Origin: Streptomyces liangshanensis
Lineage (GTDB): Bacteria > Actinomycetota > Actinomycetes > Streptomycetales > Streptomycetaceae
DNA: 64,000 nt
Direction of reading: 5' to 3'
Assembly: GCF_011694815.1 (NCBI RefSeq)
Contig: NZ_CP050177.1
Coordinates: 1,116,001 to 1,180,000, forward strand
Of the stretch, positions 52,740 to 61,190 are shown piece by piece. The notes under the pieces are model-generated. The model did no database searches. It saw only the letters and a list, made by a program, of their open reading frames with translations, and had not been told where the DNA came from. The translations under genes and the position numbers were made by a program. The stretch's first letter is position 1; the number at the start of each line of letters is the position of its first letter.

Positions 52740-53875
52740 CACAGCACCTCCAGTCGGGTGACCCACTTCGTCTGGAGCACGCCGGGGCGGTTCGGCGCGA
52801 TGATGCGGGCCGGGTAGCCGTGGTCGGGCGCCAGGATCTCGCCGTTGAGGCGCAGCGCCAGCAGGGTGAGTCCGTCGCGGGTGTAGGCGCGGTCCATCTC
52901 GGTGACGCCGTACCCGCCGTGCCGCTGCATCGAGACGATCCGCAGAGACGCGCCGTCCGGGAGGCCCGCGCGGGCCAGCAGGTCCTTGATCCGGACGCCT
53001 TCCCAGTGCGCCGACTTGGACCAGCCCTCGACGCAGGCCATGGGCAGTTCGACGCGGGTCTGCGGCATGGCGCGCAGCTCCGCGAGGGTCAGTTCGTACG
53101 GTTGGGGGCCGCCGACCCGCAGCCGCCACCCGTCCAGGTCGTCACGGGTGATGCCGGCGGCCCTGGCCGTGCGGTTGACCGGCAGGCCCTGCGGACCGAC
53201 GTCGGGGTCCCGCGGGGCGAGGAGCACCAGCTTCCGCAGCGGGGTGACGGACTGTCCGGCCGAGACGAGCGTGACCGCGCCGACGGACGCGGCGAGGCCG
53301 AGCATCAGCGAGCGCCGCTCGGCACGGTCCGCGTCCGCCGTGTCCCGCGCGCCGGGCGGGGGCGTTCGGCGCCAGTGCGCCGCGATCACGGGCGCCTTCA
53401 CGGCGAGGTGGACCAGCAGCGCGCCGACGATGACGAAGGCCAGCGCCCAGTGGACGGCACGGAAGGGAAAGGGCCAGGGATACCACTGAATGGTGTTGAG
53501 GAGTCCCATGAACAGTTCGAGCAGGGTGGCGGCGACCAGGACGGCGATCGAGAGCCGTTCCAGCGCGTGTGCGACGGAACGGATCGGGGGCCATTCGAAA
53601 AGCCTCGGATAAACCGTCCAGAGTTTCACCAGGAGCAGCGGGACGGCGGCGATACCGGTGATGACGTGCAGCCCCTGCGTCACGCGATATCCGGAGACGG
53701 GCCTGGTGGGAAGGTGTCCGGCGGCCCAGCCCGGCGGCTCCTGGAGGTAATGGCTGGTGACGCCGGTGACAAAGCAGACCAGGATAGCCAGCCCGAGCCA
53801 CCGGCCCACCGCCGTCGCCGTGCGCGGGTCGTGCAATCGGCCCCTGAACCGGGGAAGGAAAGGCGGGGTTCGCAT
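52739..53875 (-). CDS. Membrane-bound molybdopterin-dependent oxidoreductase, module 1
   Basis: A 378-residue fusion of a cytochrome-b561-like membrane domain (~25-170, four helices) and a sulfite-oxidase/YedY-type molybdopterin domain (~215-378). Possible haem ligands are H70 (QGLHVITG), H103, H142 and H156. The Mo ligand is C281 in MACVEGWSKSAHWEG; DHGYPARIIAPN and the C-terminal KWVTRLEVL are typical of the Mo domain. A Tat motif is absent, as the membrane domain should place the Mo domain outside. It may reduce an oxidised compound (for example a sulfoxide) or oxidise sulfite with electrons moving through haem and quinone. Its twin is at 55664-56935. Confidence 0.9.
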   Translation of the reverse strand: MRTPPFLPRFRGRLHDPRTATAVGRWLGLAILVCFVTGVTSHYLQEPPGWAAGHLPTRPVSGYRVTQGLHVITGIAAVPLLLVKLWTVYPRLFEWPPIRSVAHALERLSIAVLVAATLLELFMGLLNTIQWYPWPFPFRAVHWALAFVIVGALLVHLAVKAPVIAAHWRRTPPPGARDTADADRAERRSLMLGLAASVGAVTLVSAGQSVTPLRKLVLLAPRDPDVGPQGLPVNRTARAAGITRDDLDGWRLRVGGPQPYELTLAELRAMPQTRVELPMACVEGWSKSAHWEGVRIKDLLARAGLPDGASLRIVSMQRHGGYGVTEMDRAYTRDGLTLLALRLNGEILAPDHGYPARIIAPNRPGVLQTKWVTRLEVL

Positions 53876-53993
53876 TTCCCCATTCCACGGTGTTTCCGGT
53901 GCGGGGTGAAGGGGTCCGGCGATTACGGAAAGCTGACGTCCGCACTTGGGCTTTCCATGCTTTGCATGGCCTTCGCGCGGAATCCGGACCGGC

Positions 53994-55463
53994 TCACCAG
54001 AACGTCAGCAGCAGGTGGTTGACGGCCAGTCCGACAGCCGCCTGGGCCAGCAGCCAGCGCCGGTGGTCCCGGGCGGGCAGCAGGGCGGCCGTCACCGGCA
54101 GCCAGAGGGTGAAGGGCAGCCAGATGCGCTCCGTCTCGGCCTTGCTCATCCCGGACAGGTCGGCGGCGGCCACCGCCAGCAGGAGGGCGACGACCAGCAG
54201 GACGACCGCGCCGTCGCCGGTGACCACCCCGCCCCGCCGCGGCCGCAGCCGCCCGAGCGCGTCCGGCGTGGCGGCGAACGCCCGGCGGATCCCGGCGGCG
54301 GAGGCGAGCCCGGCGGCGATCACCACGTTCGCGAGGTTGCCCCAGACCCAGTAGGCGTAGGGGCGTTCCTTCGCCACGCCCTGGTAGTAGCGCTGGACGA
54401 GCAGTTCGTACGCGTCCCACCAGCGGAACCCGGCCAGGGTGAACGTGACGGCCACGGCGAGGAACCCCAGCGCCACCAGGGGCAGCGGCCGTGCGGTGCG
54501 GGTCAGCAGCAGGATCGCCGCGACCGGGACCACCATCAGGGTGAGCCCGTACGACAGGTAGACGATCCAGCCGAGGAGCAGCCCCGCGGCCAGGGCCGCC
54601 GTGCGCGGGGCGCGGGTGGCGCGGGTCGCGGACAGGGTCAGCAGGGCGAGCGCCCAGGCGCCGACGGCGGCGAAGTAGGCGTCGGCGGAGGCGCCGACCC
54701 AGACGGCGGCCGGGGTGAGGACGAGGAAGGGGGCGGCGGCGCGGGCGGCCCGCTCGGCGTCCAGGGCGCGCAGCGTGACCAGGACGGCGACCACGGTGGA
54801 GGTGCCGGTCAGGATGCAGAACGTGGCGGCCCACGCCCCGCCGCCGAGGCCCACGCGGTCGAGGCCGACGAAGGTGAGGACGGCGGCCGGCGGGTGGCCG
54901 GCGATGTGGGTCGGCCAGTTGTCGGGCGAGTCGAGGAGGATGTGGGCGGTGTAGCCGCGCAGGGCGGCGTGGATGTCGTGGAAGCGGTCGACCCCGCGCA
55001 GGTATTCGTGGACGGTGTCGAGCCGGCCCGCCACGCCCCGCTGCCAGCCGTCCACCAGGGCGAGCGACCAGGTCCAGGCGAGGGCCGCCGCCCAGCTCGT
55101 GGCGAGGAGCCGCCGCCAGGACAGCCGGGCCGCGAGGGCGGGCCCGTACAGGACCACCAGCACCGCGACCACGAAGGCGGGGAGGGTGCCGGGGCCGGTG
55201 TGCGGCATCCACTCGGCGAGGAGCGGGGGCCACTGGACGTGCAGGGTCCCGTACCGGTCCTCGATCACGGTGCCGATCACAGCGGCGGCGGTGACGAGGA
55301 GGGCGGCGGCCCCGGCGGCGAGCAGGTCCGCGCGGCGGCCGCCGGGGGCGGCGGGGAGCGCGGCGGGCACGGCGGGCGCGGCCCGGGGGCCGGGCGGGGC
55401 TTCGCCGGGCGCGGGCCGCACGGGGTGCGGGTCGGAGTGGGGTAGCGGGGTCACGCCGGTCAC
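53994..55463 (-). CDS. Polytopic membrane protein, probable GT-C-type glycosyltransferase
   Basis: A 489-residue protein with 11-13 membrane segments and a Pro/Ala-rich start. After the first helix stands HVQWPPLLAEWMPHTGPGTL and, in a long extracytoplasmic loop, YLRGVDRFHDIHAALRGYTAHILLDSPDNWPTHIAGHPPA, which resembles the acidic loop of GT-C transferases such as actinobacterial mannosyltransferases using polyprenyl-phosphate sugars. No formal DxD or DE motif can be pinned down, so the assignment is tentative. It separates the two molybdo-oxidoreductase modules and is divergent from module 2. Confidence 0.7.
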   Translation of the reverse strand: MTGVTPLPHSDPHPVRPAPGEAPPGPRAAPAVPAALPAAPGGRRADLLAAGAAALLVTAAAVIGTVIEDRYGTLHVQWPPLLAEWMPHTGPGTLPAFVVAVLVVLYGPALAARLSWRRLLATSWAAALAWTWSLALVDGWQRGVAGRLDTVHEYLRGVDRFHDIHAALRGYTAHILLDSPDNWPTHIAGHPPAAVLTFVGLDRVGLGGGAWAATFCILTGTSTVVAVLVTLRALDAERAARAAAPFLVLTPAAVWVGASADAYFAAVGAWALALLTLSATRATRAPRTAALAAGLLLGWIVYLSYGLTLMVVPVAAILLLTRTARPLPLVALGFLAVAVTFTLAGFRWWDAYELLVQRYYQGVAKERPYAYWVWGNLANVVIAAGLASAAGIRRAFAATPDALGRLRPRRGGVVTGDGAVVLLVVALLLAVAAADLSGMSKAETERIWLPFTLWLPVTAALLPARDHRRWLLAQAAVGLAVNHLLLTFW

Positions 55464-55663
55464 GTTAGGGCCGGAAGCGGGCGAATCGGGGGGGTGCGGC
55501 GGGTCGCGTCACCGATCCGTCAGATCTCCGGGGACGTCCGCCGCCGGGCGTTCCCGTGGGGCGTCCGCCGCCGGGCCCTTCCCGTGAGGCGTCCGGCGGG
55601 CGTCAGCCTTTTGTCATGAGTCGCAACCGGGCCCGGCGCTCCCCGGCACCTACGGTCGCTGCC

Positions 55664-56935
55664 ATGGACGTCCCTCTCCCGTCGTGGCCCAGCCCCCTGC
55701 GCGGGCCGTGGCTGACCTCGGTGTTCGCGGTGGTGCTGCTGGCCGGTGTCCCGGTGCTGTGGGTCACCGGGCTGCTCTCGTACGCCGCGTACAACCCGGA
55801 CCTGGCGCCGGTCAACGACAAGACGCCGGGCAAGGGCCTGCTCGGCTTCTACCTCTTCTCCTGGCCGACCGACCCGTACTGGCTGTACCGCGTGACGCAG
55901 GGCGTCCATGTAACGCTCGGGGTCGTGCTCGTGCCGGTGGTGCTCGCCAAGCTGTGGTCGGTCGTGCCCAAGCTGTTCGCGCTGCCGCCGGTCCGGTCGG
56001 TAGGCCACGCGCTCGACCGGCTGTCGCTGCTCCTGCTCGTGGGCGGCGGGCTGTTCACGTTCGCCACGGGCGTCCTCAACATCCAGCTGGAGTACATCTT
56101 CCCGGGGTCGTTCTATCCGCTGCACTTCTACGGGTCGTGGGTGTTCTTCGGTGCCTTCCTCGCCCACGCGGCGCTCCGGCTGCCGCGTACGGTACGGGCG
56201 CTGCGGGGCCGCGACCTGCGCGCGGAGCTGCGGACCCCGGTGTCCCGCACGGTGGCGGAGCCGCCCGATCCGGGCAGCGGCCTGGTCTCCCGTGACCCGG
56301 CGCCGCCGACGCTCTCGCGGCGGGGCGCGCTGGGGCTGGTGGGCCTGGGGTCGCTGGCGCTGTTCGTAGTGACGGCGGGGCAGAGCATCGGGGGGTCGCT
56401 GCGGGGGACGGCGCTGCTCGCCCCGCACGGCCGCGATCCGGGGCCGGGTCCCAACGGCTTCCAGATCAACAAGACGGCCGCGTCGGTGCGGTTGAGGGCG
56501 CGGGACATCGGGGAGGACTGGCGTCTTGTCGTACGGGGCGGCGGCCGCACGACCGTCCTGACGCGGGAGCGGCTGGAGCGACTGCCCCGGCACCGCTCGC
56601 TGTTGCCGATCGCGTGTGTCGAGGGGTGGTCGACGTCGGACCAACGGTGGGAGGGGGTACGGCTGGTGGACCTCGCGGCGCTGGTCGGCCTGGACCACGA
56701 CCCGCCGGGCGTCTTCGTGGAGTCGGCGCAGCCGCACGGTTCGTTCCGCTCGGCGGCGCTGCGGGACAACCAGGTCCGCGACACCCGCTCGCTGCTCGCG
56801 CTGCGGGTCAACGGGGCGCGGCTGTCGGTGGACCACGGTTATCCGGCGCGGATCATCGTGCCGGGCGCGCCGGGCGTGATGAACACCAAGTGGGTCACGC
56901 GGCTGACCTTCGGGGAGGCGGCGTGGCCGGCGTGA
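55664..56935 (+). CDS. Membrane-bound molybdopterin-dependent oxidoreductase, module 2
   Basis: A 423-residue paralogue of the 52739-53875 product. ATG 55664 (MDVPLPSWPSPLRGPW) is chosen over an ATG 108 bases upstream that adds an implausible tail. Membrane domain ~15-175 with H82 (QGVHVTLG), H115, H154 and H168 as haem-ligand candidates; a hydrophobic stretch SRRGALGLVGLGSLALFVVT (~219-236) before the Mo domain looks like a leftover Tat-type signal within the fusion. Mo ligand C318 in IACVEGWSTSDQRWEG; DHGYPARIIVPG and KWVTRLTFGE at the end. It overlaps its small membrane partner by 13 bases. Substrate unknown. Confidence 0.9.
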   Translation: MDVPLPSWPSPLRGPWLTSVFAVVLLAGVPVLWVTGLLSYAAYNPDLAPVNDKTPGKGLLGFYLFSWPTDPYWLYRVTQGVHVTLGVVLVPVVLAKLWSVVPKLFALPPVRSVGHALDRLSLLLLVGGGLFTFATGVLNIQLEYIFPGSFYPLHFYGSWVFFGAFLAHAALRLPRTVRALRGRDLRAELRTPVSRTVAEPPDPGSGLVSRDPAPPTLSRRGALGLVGLGSLALFVVTAGQSIGGSLRGTALLAPHGRDPGPGPNGFQINKTAASVRLRARDIGEDWRLVVRGGGRTTVLTRERLERLPRHRSLLPIACVEGWSTSDQRWEGVRLVDLAALVGLDHDPPGVFVESAQPHGSFRSAALRDNQVRDTRSLLALRVNGARLSVDHGYPARIIVPGAPGVMNTKWVTRLTFGEAAWPA

Positions 56936-57426
56936 GGGGGACGGCGCGGGAGGCGGCTTCGGCCGCCGGGGCGCGGGTCCGGCGGTGGTACGGGGAGTCG
57001 CCGTTCCACCTGGTCGTGCTGCTGACCTCGTTCGTGATCTGCTGCTACGCGGGGGTGCGGCTGCTGGGCGAGGACGACTGGGGCGGGATCCTGCTCTGGT
57101 TCGTGGGCGCGGCCGTGCTGCACGACCTGGTGCTGCTGCCGCTGTACTCGCTCCTCGACCGCGTGGTGCGCGCGGCGCTGGGACGGCGGCCGTCCCTGCC
57201 GCGTACGGCGGTGAACCTCATCCGCGTCCCGGCCGCCGTCTCCCTGCTGTTGCTGCTCGTGTACTGGCCGTTGGTGACCCGGGCCTCGGAGCCCTACGAG
57301 AAGGCGACCGGGCTGGACATCGGGGTGTTCCTGGGGCGTTGGCTGCTGATCACGGCGGCGCTGTTCGCGGCGTCGGCGCTGTGGCTCGGGTGGCGGACGT
57401 GGCGCGGGCGCGCCCGGGGGCGTTGA
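56923..57426 (+). CDS. Small membrane protein partner of molybdo-oxidoreductase module 2
   Basis: A 167-residue membrane protein starting at GTG 56923 (MAGVRGTAREAASA) with GGAGG upstream inside the end of the oxidoreductase gene. Four membrane segments: LVVLLTSFVICCYAGVRLL, ILLWFVGAAVLHDLVLLPLY, VPAAVSLLLLLVYWPLV and LLITAALFAASALWLGW. The second keeps the LHD pattern found in the 52209-52739 protein. The two-gene module is thus present twice in 5 kb, in opposite directions. Confidence 0.82.
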   Translation: MAGVRGTAREAASAAGARVRRWYGESPFHLVVLLTSFVICCYAGVRLLGEDDWGGILLWFVGAAVLHDLVLLPLYSLLDRVVRAALGRRPSLPRTAVNLIRVPAAVSLLLLLVYWPLVTRASEPYEKATGLDIGVFLGRWLLITAALFAASALWLGWRTWRGRARGR

Positions 57427-57457
57427 GGAGCCGTACCCCGGGCGCGCCCGCCCGCGT

Positions 57458-59551
57458 TCAGGGCCGGCCGGTGTCGTCGGGCGCGGGCAGCCGTACGGTG
57501 TCGCGCGTCCCGTCGGGCCAGGTCACGACGGCGGTGGCGGGGGCGGCGGGCTCCTCGAAGCGGGTGGTGACGTCGGGGAGGGCAGCCGGGTCCGGCACCT
57601 CGCCGCCGAGGTGTACGGCGGCGGCGTAGAGGACACCGGGCCGGGCGGGCCCGTCGGTCCACAGCACGGGCGTGGCGGACCGGGCGCCGAAGGCGTTGCT
57701 GTCGTGGGAGCGATGGGTACGGGCGAGGCCGAACCCATGCAGCCCGAGGACGCCGGAGAAGAGGCCATCGGCACCGGCGACGGTGGCGGCGGGCGGGTTG
57801 TCGGGGTCGGGCGCGACCGGCACTTCCGGCCCGTTCGATGGCGGAGGTTCGGTCCCGACGCCGTGCTCCTCCGTGCCGCCCTCGTCGGGGCCGTCCACCG
57901 CGAGTGCCCAGCCCCCCAGCCTCAGCCGCCACGGGCCGCCGTCCGCGTCGGCGTCCGGGTCGACCGGGTCGACCGGGTCGACCGGGTCGACCGGGTCGAC
58001 CGGGTCCACCCGTACCAGACGGATCTCCACCGGCCCGCGCAGCACCGACCCCACCGTGATCCACGGCCCCGCCCGGTACGCGGTGTCCGGGCCGCCGAAC
58101 GGGTCCCAGCGCTCGTCCCCGGGCCAGTGCGCCCGGCTGCGGGAGACGCCCGTGGCGCCCTCGACCGAGATCCGCTCCAGCGGGCGCCGGTGCGCCGCCC
58201 GGCCCGCCGCGTCCACCAGCGTGGCGGTGGCGTCGACCGGGCCGCCCGCCGGGTCCGCGGGCATCTCGGGGGCGGTGTGCGTGGAGTACGTGAGGCGCGC
58301 GTAGCAGGGGTCGTCGGAGTGGAGGCGGGCCGGGTCCGCGTGGTCGGAGCCGTGGTTGACGACCCGTACGACCCCGTCCGACGCCGTCCCCGACACCAGC
58401 CAGCCCGGCGCCTTCAACGGGCGGGCGAAGTCATGCTGTTCGACGGCGAGGGGGCTCTCCTCCGCCGTCCACACCGGGTGCGTGGGGGGCAGCAGCAGGC
58501 CGATGAACCCCTTCGAGGCCCAGTACGGCGAGGCCGGTCCCGAGTACGTCTGGAGCAGGCCGCGGAAGGGGCGGTGCCAGCCGAGGGTGAGGAGCCCCGC
58601 GTCGTCCGCGGCGCCGTGCGCCATGAAGTGGTCGAGCATCCGGGAGGCGAGCCGCCGGGTCTCGCCGGGGACGAGCGGCGTGGCGTCGAAGAGCGCGCCG
58701 GTCCAGACGGGCGCGAGCGCGGCGAAGCGGTAGGTCATCGAGCGGCCCTGCACGAGCGGGGAGCCGTTGGCGCCGACCAGCAGCCGCTGGTCCTCCAGGA
58801 AGCGCCGGAGCCGGGCGCGGTAGCGGTCGAGCAGCCCGGGGGGTGTCGCGTCGCCCGTCATCCGGCAGAACCAGAGCGGGTAGAGGTGCATGGCCCAGCC
58901 GTTGTAGTGGTCGAAGTTGCGGTGCGCGCCGCCGGTGAGGCCGTCGGAGTACCACCCCTCGTCCGCGTACCAGGCGTCGGTGAGCGCGATCGTGCGGTCC
59001 AGGTCGTCCTGGCGCCAGTCGCCGCCCACGCCGCGGGCGAAGGCCTCGGTGACGGCCTGGAACCAGATCCAGTTGTTGGGCGGCATGTCCGTGCCGACCA
59101 TCGCGCCCAGCCACGCCAGGGTCTGTTCCTGGACCCGGCCGGGCAGCCGGTCCCAGATCCAGGGCCGCGTCTCGTGCAGCGCCAGCGCGACGGAGGCCGC
59201 CTCGACCTTCGCCTGGTTGCTCTCCTCGAACGTGGGCCAGCGGTCGGGGTGCCCGGGGTCGACCCCGGCGGTGAGGCCGGCCGCGTACCACTCGGCGAGA
59301 CCGTGCGGGTCCTCGCCGCGCGCCCCGGCGAGGCGGAAGGCGGCCAGCAGGAAGGAGCGGGCGAAGCCTTCGAGCCCGTCGCTCCAGGTGCCGTTGTGGC
59401 TGGCGGGACCCGGCAGCCGGACGAGGGAGTGGTCGGGGGCGGCGTAGGGGCGTACGGCCAGGAGCAGCCGGTCGGCGGTCCGTTCCCAGTGGGCGCGGTC
59501 GGCGGCGGGCGTGCGGCCGGCGGAGGTGGGGGCAGGGGGGACGGAGGTCAT
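57458..59551 (-). CDS. DUF2264 domain-containing protein
   Basis: A 697-residue protein starting MTSVPPAPTSAGRT at 59551. The N-terminal ~400 residues form the DUF2264 (alpha/alpha barrel-like) domain: GPASHNGTWSDGLEGFARSFLLAAF, GTDMPPNNWIWFQAVTEAFARG, DEGWYSDGLTGGAHRNFDHYNGWAMHLYPLWF, and SGPASPYWASKGFIGLLLP. These resemble glycoside hydrolases acting on unsaturated or uronic sugars, but the activity is not established. The C-terminal part is beta-rich and contains a repeat of Val-Asp-Pro (coded at 57957-58010). No signal peptide. A GH38 mannosidase nearby suggests polysaccharide catabolism. Confidence 0.86.
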   Translation of the reverse strand: MTSVPPAPTSAGRTPAADRAHWERTADRLLLAVRPYAAPDHSLVRLPGPASHNGTWSDGLEGFARSFLLAAFRLAGARGEDPHGLAEWYAAGLTAGVDPGHPDRWPTFEESNQAKVEAASVALALHETRPWIWDRLPGRVQEQTLAWLGAMVGTDMPPNNWIWFQAVTEAFARGVGGDWRQDDLDRTIALTDAWYADEGWYSDGLTGGAHRNFDHYNGWAMHLYPLWFCRMTGDATPPGLLDRYRARLRRFLEDQRLLVGANGSPLVQGRSMTYRFAALAPVWTGALFDATPLVPGETRRLASRMLDHFMAHGAADDAGLLTLGWHRPFRGLLQTYSGPASPYWASKGFIGLLLPPTHPVWTAEESPLAVEQHDFARPLKAPGWLVSGTASDGVVRVVNHGSDHADPARLHSDDPCYARLTYSTHTAPEMPADPAGGPVDATATLVDAAGRAAHRRPLERISVEGATGVSRSRAHWPGDERWDPFGGPDTAYRAGPWITVGSVLRGPVEIRLVRVDPVDPVDPVDPVDPVDPDADADGGPWRLRLGGWALAVDGPDEGGTEEHGVGTEPPPSNGPEVPVAPDPDNPPAATVAGADGLFSGVLGLHGFGLARTHRSHDSNAFGARSATPVLWTDGPARPGVLYAAAVHLGGEVPDPAALPDVTTRFEEPAAPATAVVTWPDGTRDTVRLPAPDDTGRP
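57957..58010. repeat. Nine-base minisatellite in the DUF2264 gene
   Basis: The unit GGGTCGACC occurs five times without change (57957-58001) and a sixth time with one mismatch (58002-58010). On the coding strand it gives a run of Val-Asp-Pro, followed by Asp-Ala-Asp-Ala-Asp. Nine-base units keep the frame, so copy number can vary without breaking the protein. Confidence 0.95.
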
Positions 59552-59899
59552 CGCTGGCGGCTCTCCCGGTTGACGGTGCATCCTCGGGCGGCGGCGCGAC
59601 CGTGGGAGAAAGCCCTTTCTGCGAGCCCCCCGCACCGTACGCCCGCTGCCCGGTGTGACGGTGCCATGTAAATCCAGGGCCTGGCCTCACGTCAATGTCT
59701 TGAGGGAGAGCGGGCAGAAAGCGCGTTCCTCGGCAAGCCCCGTACGGCCCGGCGGGGCGGGGGATCACGGGCTCCGGGGCGGAGGCGGCGACTCCGCGAT
59801 CGAGCTCCGGACAATTGTTCGCCATCGGCGGGGAATGACTCGGCGAGTACGGGGCACTAGCGCAACCTGTACGGTCCGCTGCTGTGGAGGGTGAATGTG
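59552..59899. other. Divergent promoter region between DUF2264 and sigma factor genes
   Basis: About 350 bases with no gene. A candidate promoter for the leftward gene is described separately. On the sigma-factor side, GGAGG at 59886-59890 is the ribosome binding site; no clear promoter could be assigned. Confidence 0.5.
59667..59695 (-). promoter_or_regulatory. Candidate vegetative-type promoter for the DUF2264 gene
   Basis: Read leftward: TTGACG (59695-59690), 17-base spacer, TTTACA (59672-59667). The -35 is a near consensus, the -10 is weak (three of six). It stands about 115 bases upstream of the DUF2264 start. Confidence 0.35.
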
Positions 59900-60769
59900 A
59901 TGACAACCGGAACTGTGCGTGCTGTCGGGGTGGAGAGGACGACCGAGCGGTCGGAGGACGTACTGCCGCGGATCGACGACCCCAGCAAGGTCGCTCCCAA
60001 GGACGCCCGCGCGTTGTCCAAGCTCTTCTTCGACCAGCTCCAGGTTCTGGAAGAGGGCACGCACGAGTACCAGTACGCGCGTAACACCCTCATCGAGATG
60101 AACCGTTCGCTCGTCCGCTTCGCCGCGGGCCGCTTCCGCAACCGGGGCGGCGGCGACATGGAGGACATCATCCAGGTCGGCACGATCGGCCTGATCAAGG
60201 CGATCGACCGGTTCGACCTGTCCCGCGAGGTCGAGTTCACGTCCTTCGCGGTGCCGTACATCGTGGGCGAGATCAAGCGGTTCTTCCGTGACACCAGCTG
60301 GGCCGTGCACGTACCCCGGCGTCTCCAGGAGCTGCGGGTCGAGCTGGCGAAGGCCAAGGAGCACCTGGCCACGAGCCTGGACCGGGACCCGACGGTCAAG
60401 GAGCTCGCGGAGCTGCTCGACATCGACGAGGAAGAGGTCATCGAGGGCCTCGTCGCGACGAACGGCTACACCGCCGGGTCGCTGGACATGCCGACCGGTG
60501 ACGAGGGCCAGAGCGGCAGCGGCCGGACCTTCGCCGACGTGCTGGGCGAGCCGGACCCCGCGATGGAGAAGGTCGAGAACCTGCACGCCCTGGCGCCGCT
60601 GCTGGAGCAGTTGGACGAGCGGGAGCGCAGCATCGTGGAGATGCGCTTCGGCCGGGAGATGACGCAGTCGCAGATCGGTACGGAGCTGGGCGTGTCCCAG
60701 ATGCACGTGTCGCGGCTGCTGAACCGCATCATCTCGCAGCTCCGCGCGGGGATGCTCGTCGAGGAGTGA
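59900..60769 (+). CDS. SigB/SigF-family alternative RNA polymerase sigma factor
   Basis: A 289-residue sigma factor of the stress/sporulation group (SigB/SigF/SigG type). ATG 59900 stands nine bases after GGAGG; GTG 59897 and GTG 59891 are other options. Region 2 (DMEDIIQVGTIGLIKAIDRFD ... FTSFAVPYIVGEIKRFFRDTSW), region 3 (VPRRLQELRVELAKAKEHLATSL ... PTVKELAELLDIDEEEV) and region 4 (LLEQLDERERSIVEMRFGREMTQSQIGTELGVSQMHVSRLLNRI) are complete. No anti-sigma or anti-anti-sigma gene is next to it, so its control must be elsewhere. It should direct a set of stress, osmotic or developmental genes. Confidence 0.94.
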   Translation: MTTGTVRAVGVERTTERSEDVLPRIDDPSKVAPKDARALSKLFFDQLQVLEEGTHEYQYARNTLIEMNRSLVRFAAGRFRNRGGGDMEDIIQVGTIGLIKAIDRFDLSREVEFTSFAVPYIVGEIKRFFRDTSWAVHVPRRLQELRVELAKAKEHLATSLDRDPTVKELAELLDIDEEEVIEGLVATNGYTAGSLDMPTGDEGQSGSGRTFADVLGEPDPAMEKVENLHALAPLLEQLDERERSIVEMRFGREMTQSQIGTELGVSQMHVSRLLNRIISQLRAGMLVEE

Positions 60770-60883
60770 CCCGGCCGGGGCCTCCGCGAGGAGGCCGCCG
60801 GCGGCGGCCGGACCGGATTGTCAGACCCATGGATCAGACTGGAGGACCTGAGAGTCCGACAGATTCCTGGGGAGGAAGCCGAG

Positions 60884-61150
60884 ATGCCCGCCACCACCTC
60901 CACTCCGTCCGCCACACCGGGTGACCGCACCGCGGCCCAGGCCTATCTGCGCCTGCTGGCCGCGGTGCGCGCCGTTCTGGACGACCCGTCGCGGGCGCCC
61001 CTGGCCGTGCCGCTACTGGCGGCCCCGATCGCCGAGGCGGACGAGGCGCTGGACGCGGCGGGCCTGGCGGGCAACGAGAGGGAGTTCCTCGATCTGGTCG
61101 CCCTCCAGGCGGTGGGCGGCCGTGCTCCGCGCCCCGCGGACAGGCCCTGA
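60884..61150 (+). CDS. Small hypothetical protein
   Basis: An 88-residue protein starting MPATTSTPSATPGDRT at 60884, with GGAGGA seven bases ahead. After a Thr/Ser/Pro-rich start, residues ~20-75 look helical (AQAYLRLLAAVRAVLDD ... EADEALDAAGLAGNEREFLDLVAL). No recognisable family, signal peptide or membrane segment. It follows the sigma factor by 114 bases on the same strand and ends in front of a strong terminator hairpin. Confidence 0.7.
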   Translation: MPATTSTPSATPGDRTAAQAYLRLLAAVRAVLDDPSRAPLAVPLLAAPIAEADEALDAAGLAGNEREFLDLVALQAVGGRAPRPADRP

Positions 61151-61151
61151 G

Positions 61152-61181
61152 TCCGTCCGGCGGCCCGCGCCGCCGGACGGA
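61152..61181. terminator. Bidirectional hairpin terminator
   Basis: A perfect 12-bp stem (61152-61163 with 61170-61181) with loop CCCGCG, between the convergent small gene and the alpha-mannosidase gene. Confidence 0.8.
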
Positions 61182-61190
61182 TTCCGTGCC

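Noticed and set aside
59819..59838. SigB-type promoter (GTTCGC then GGGAAT) before the sigma factor
   Set aside because: Only eight bases separate the two blocks, too few for this promoter class.
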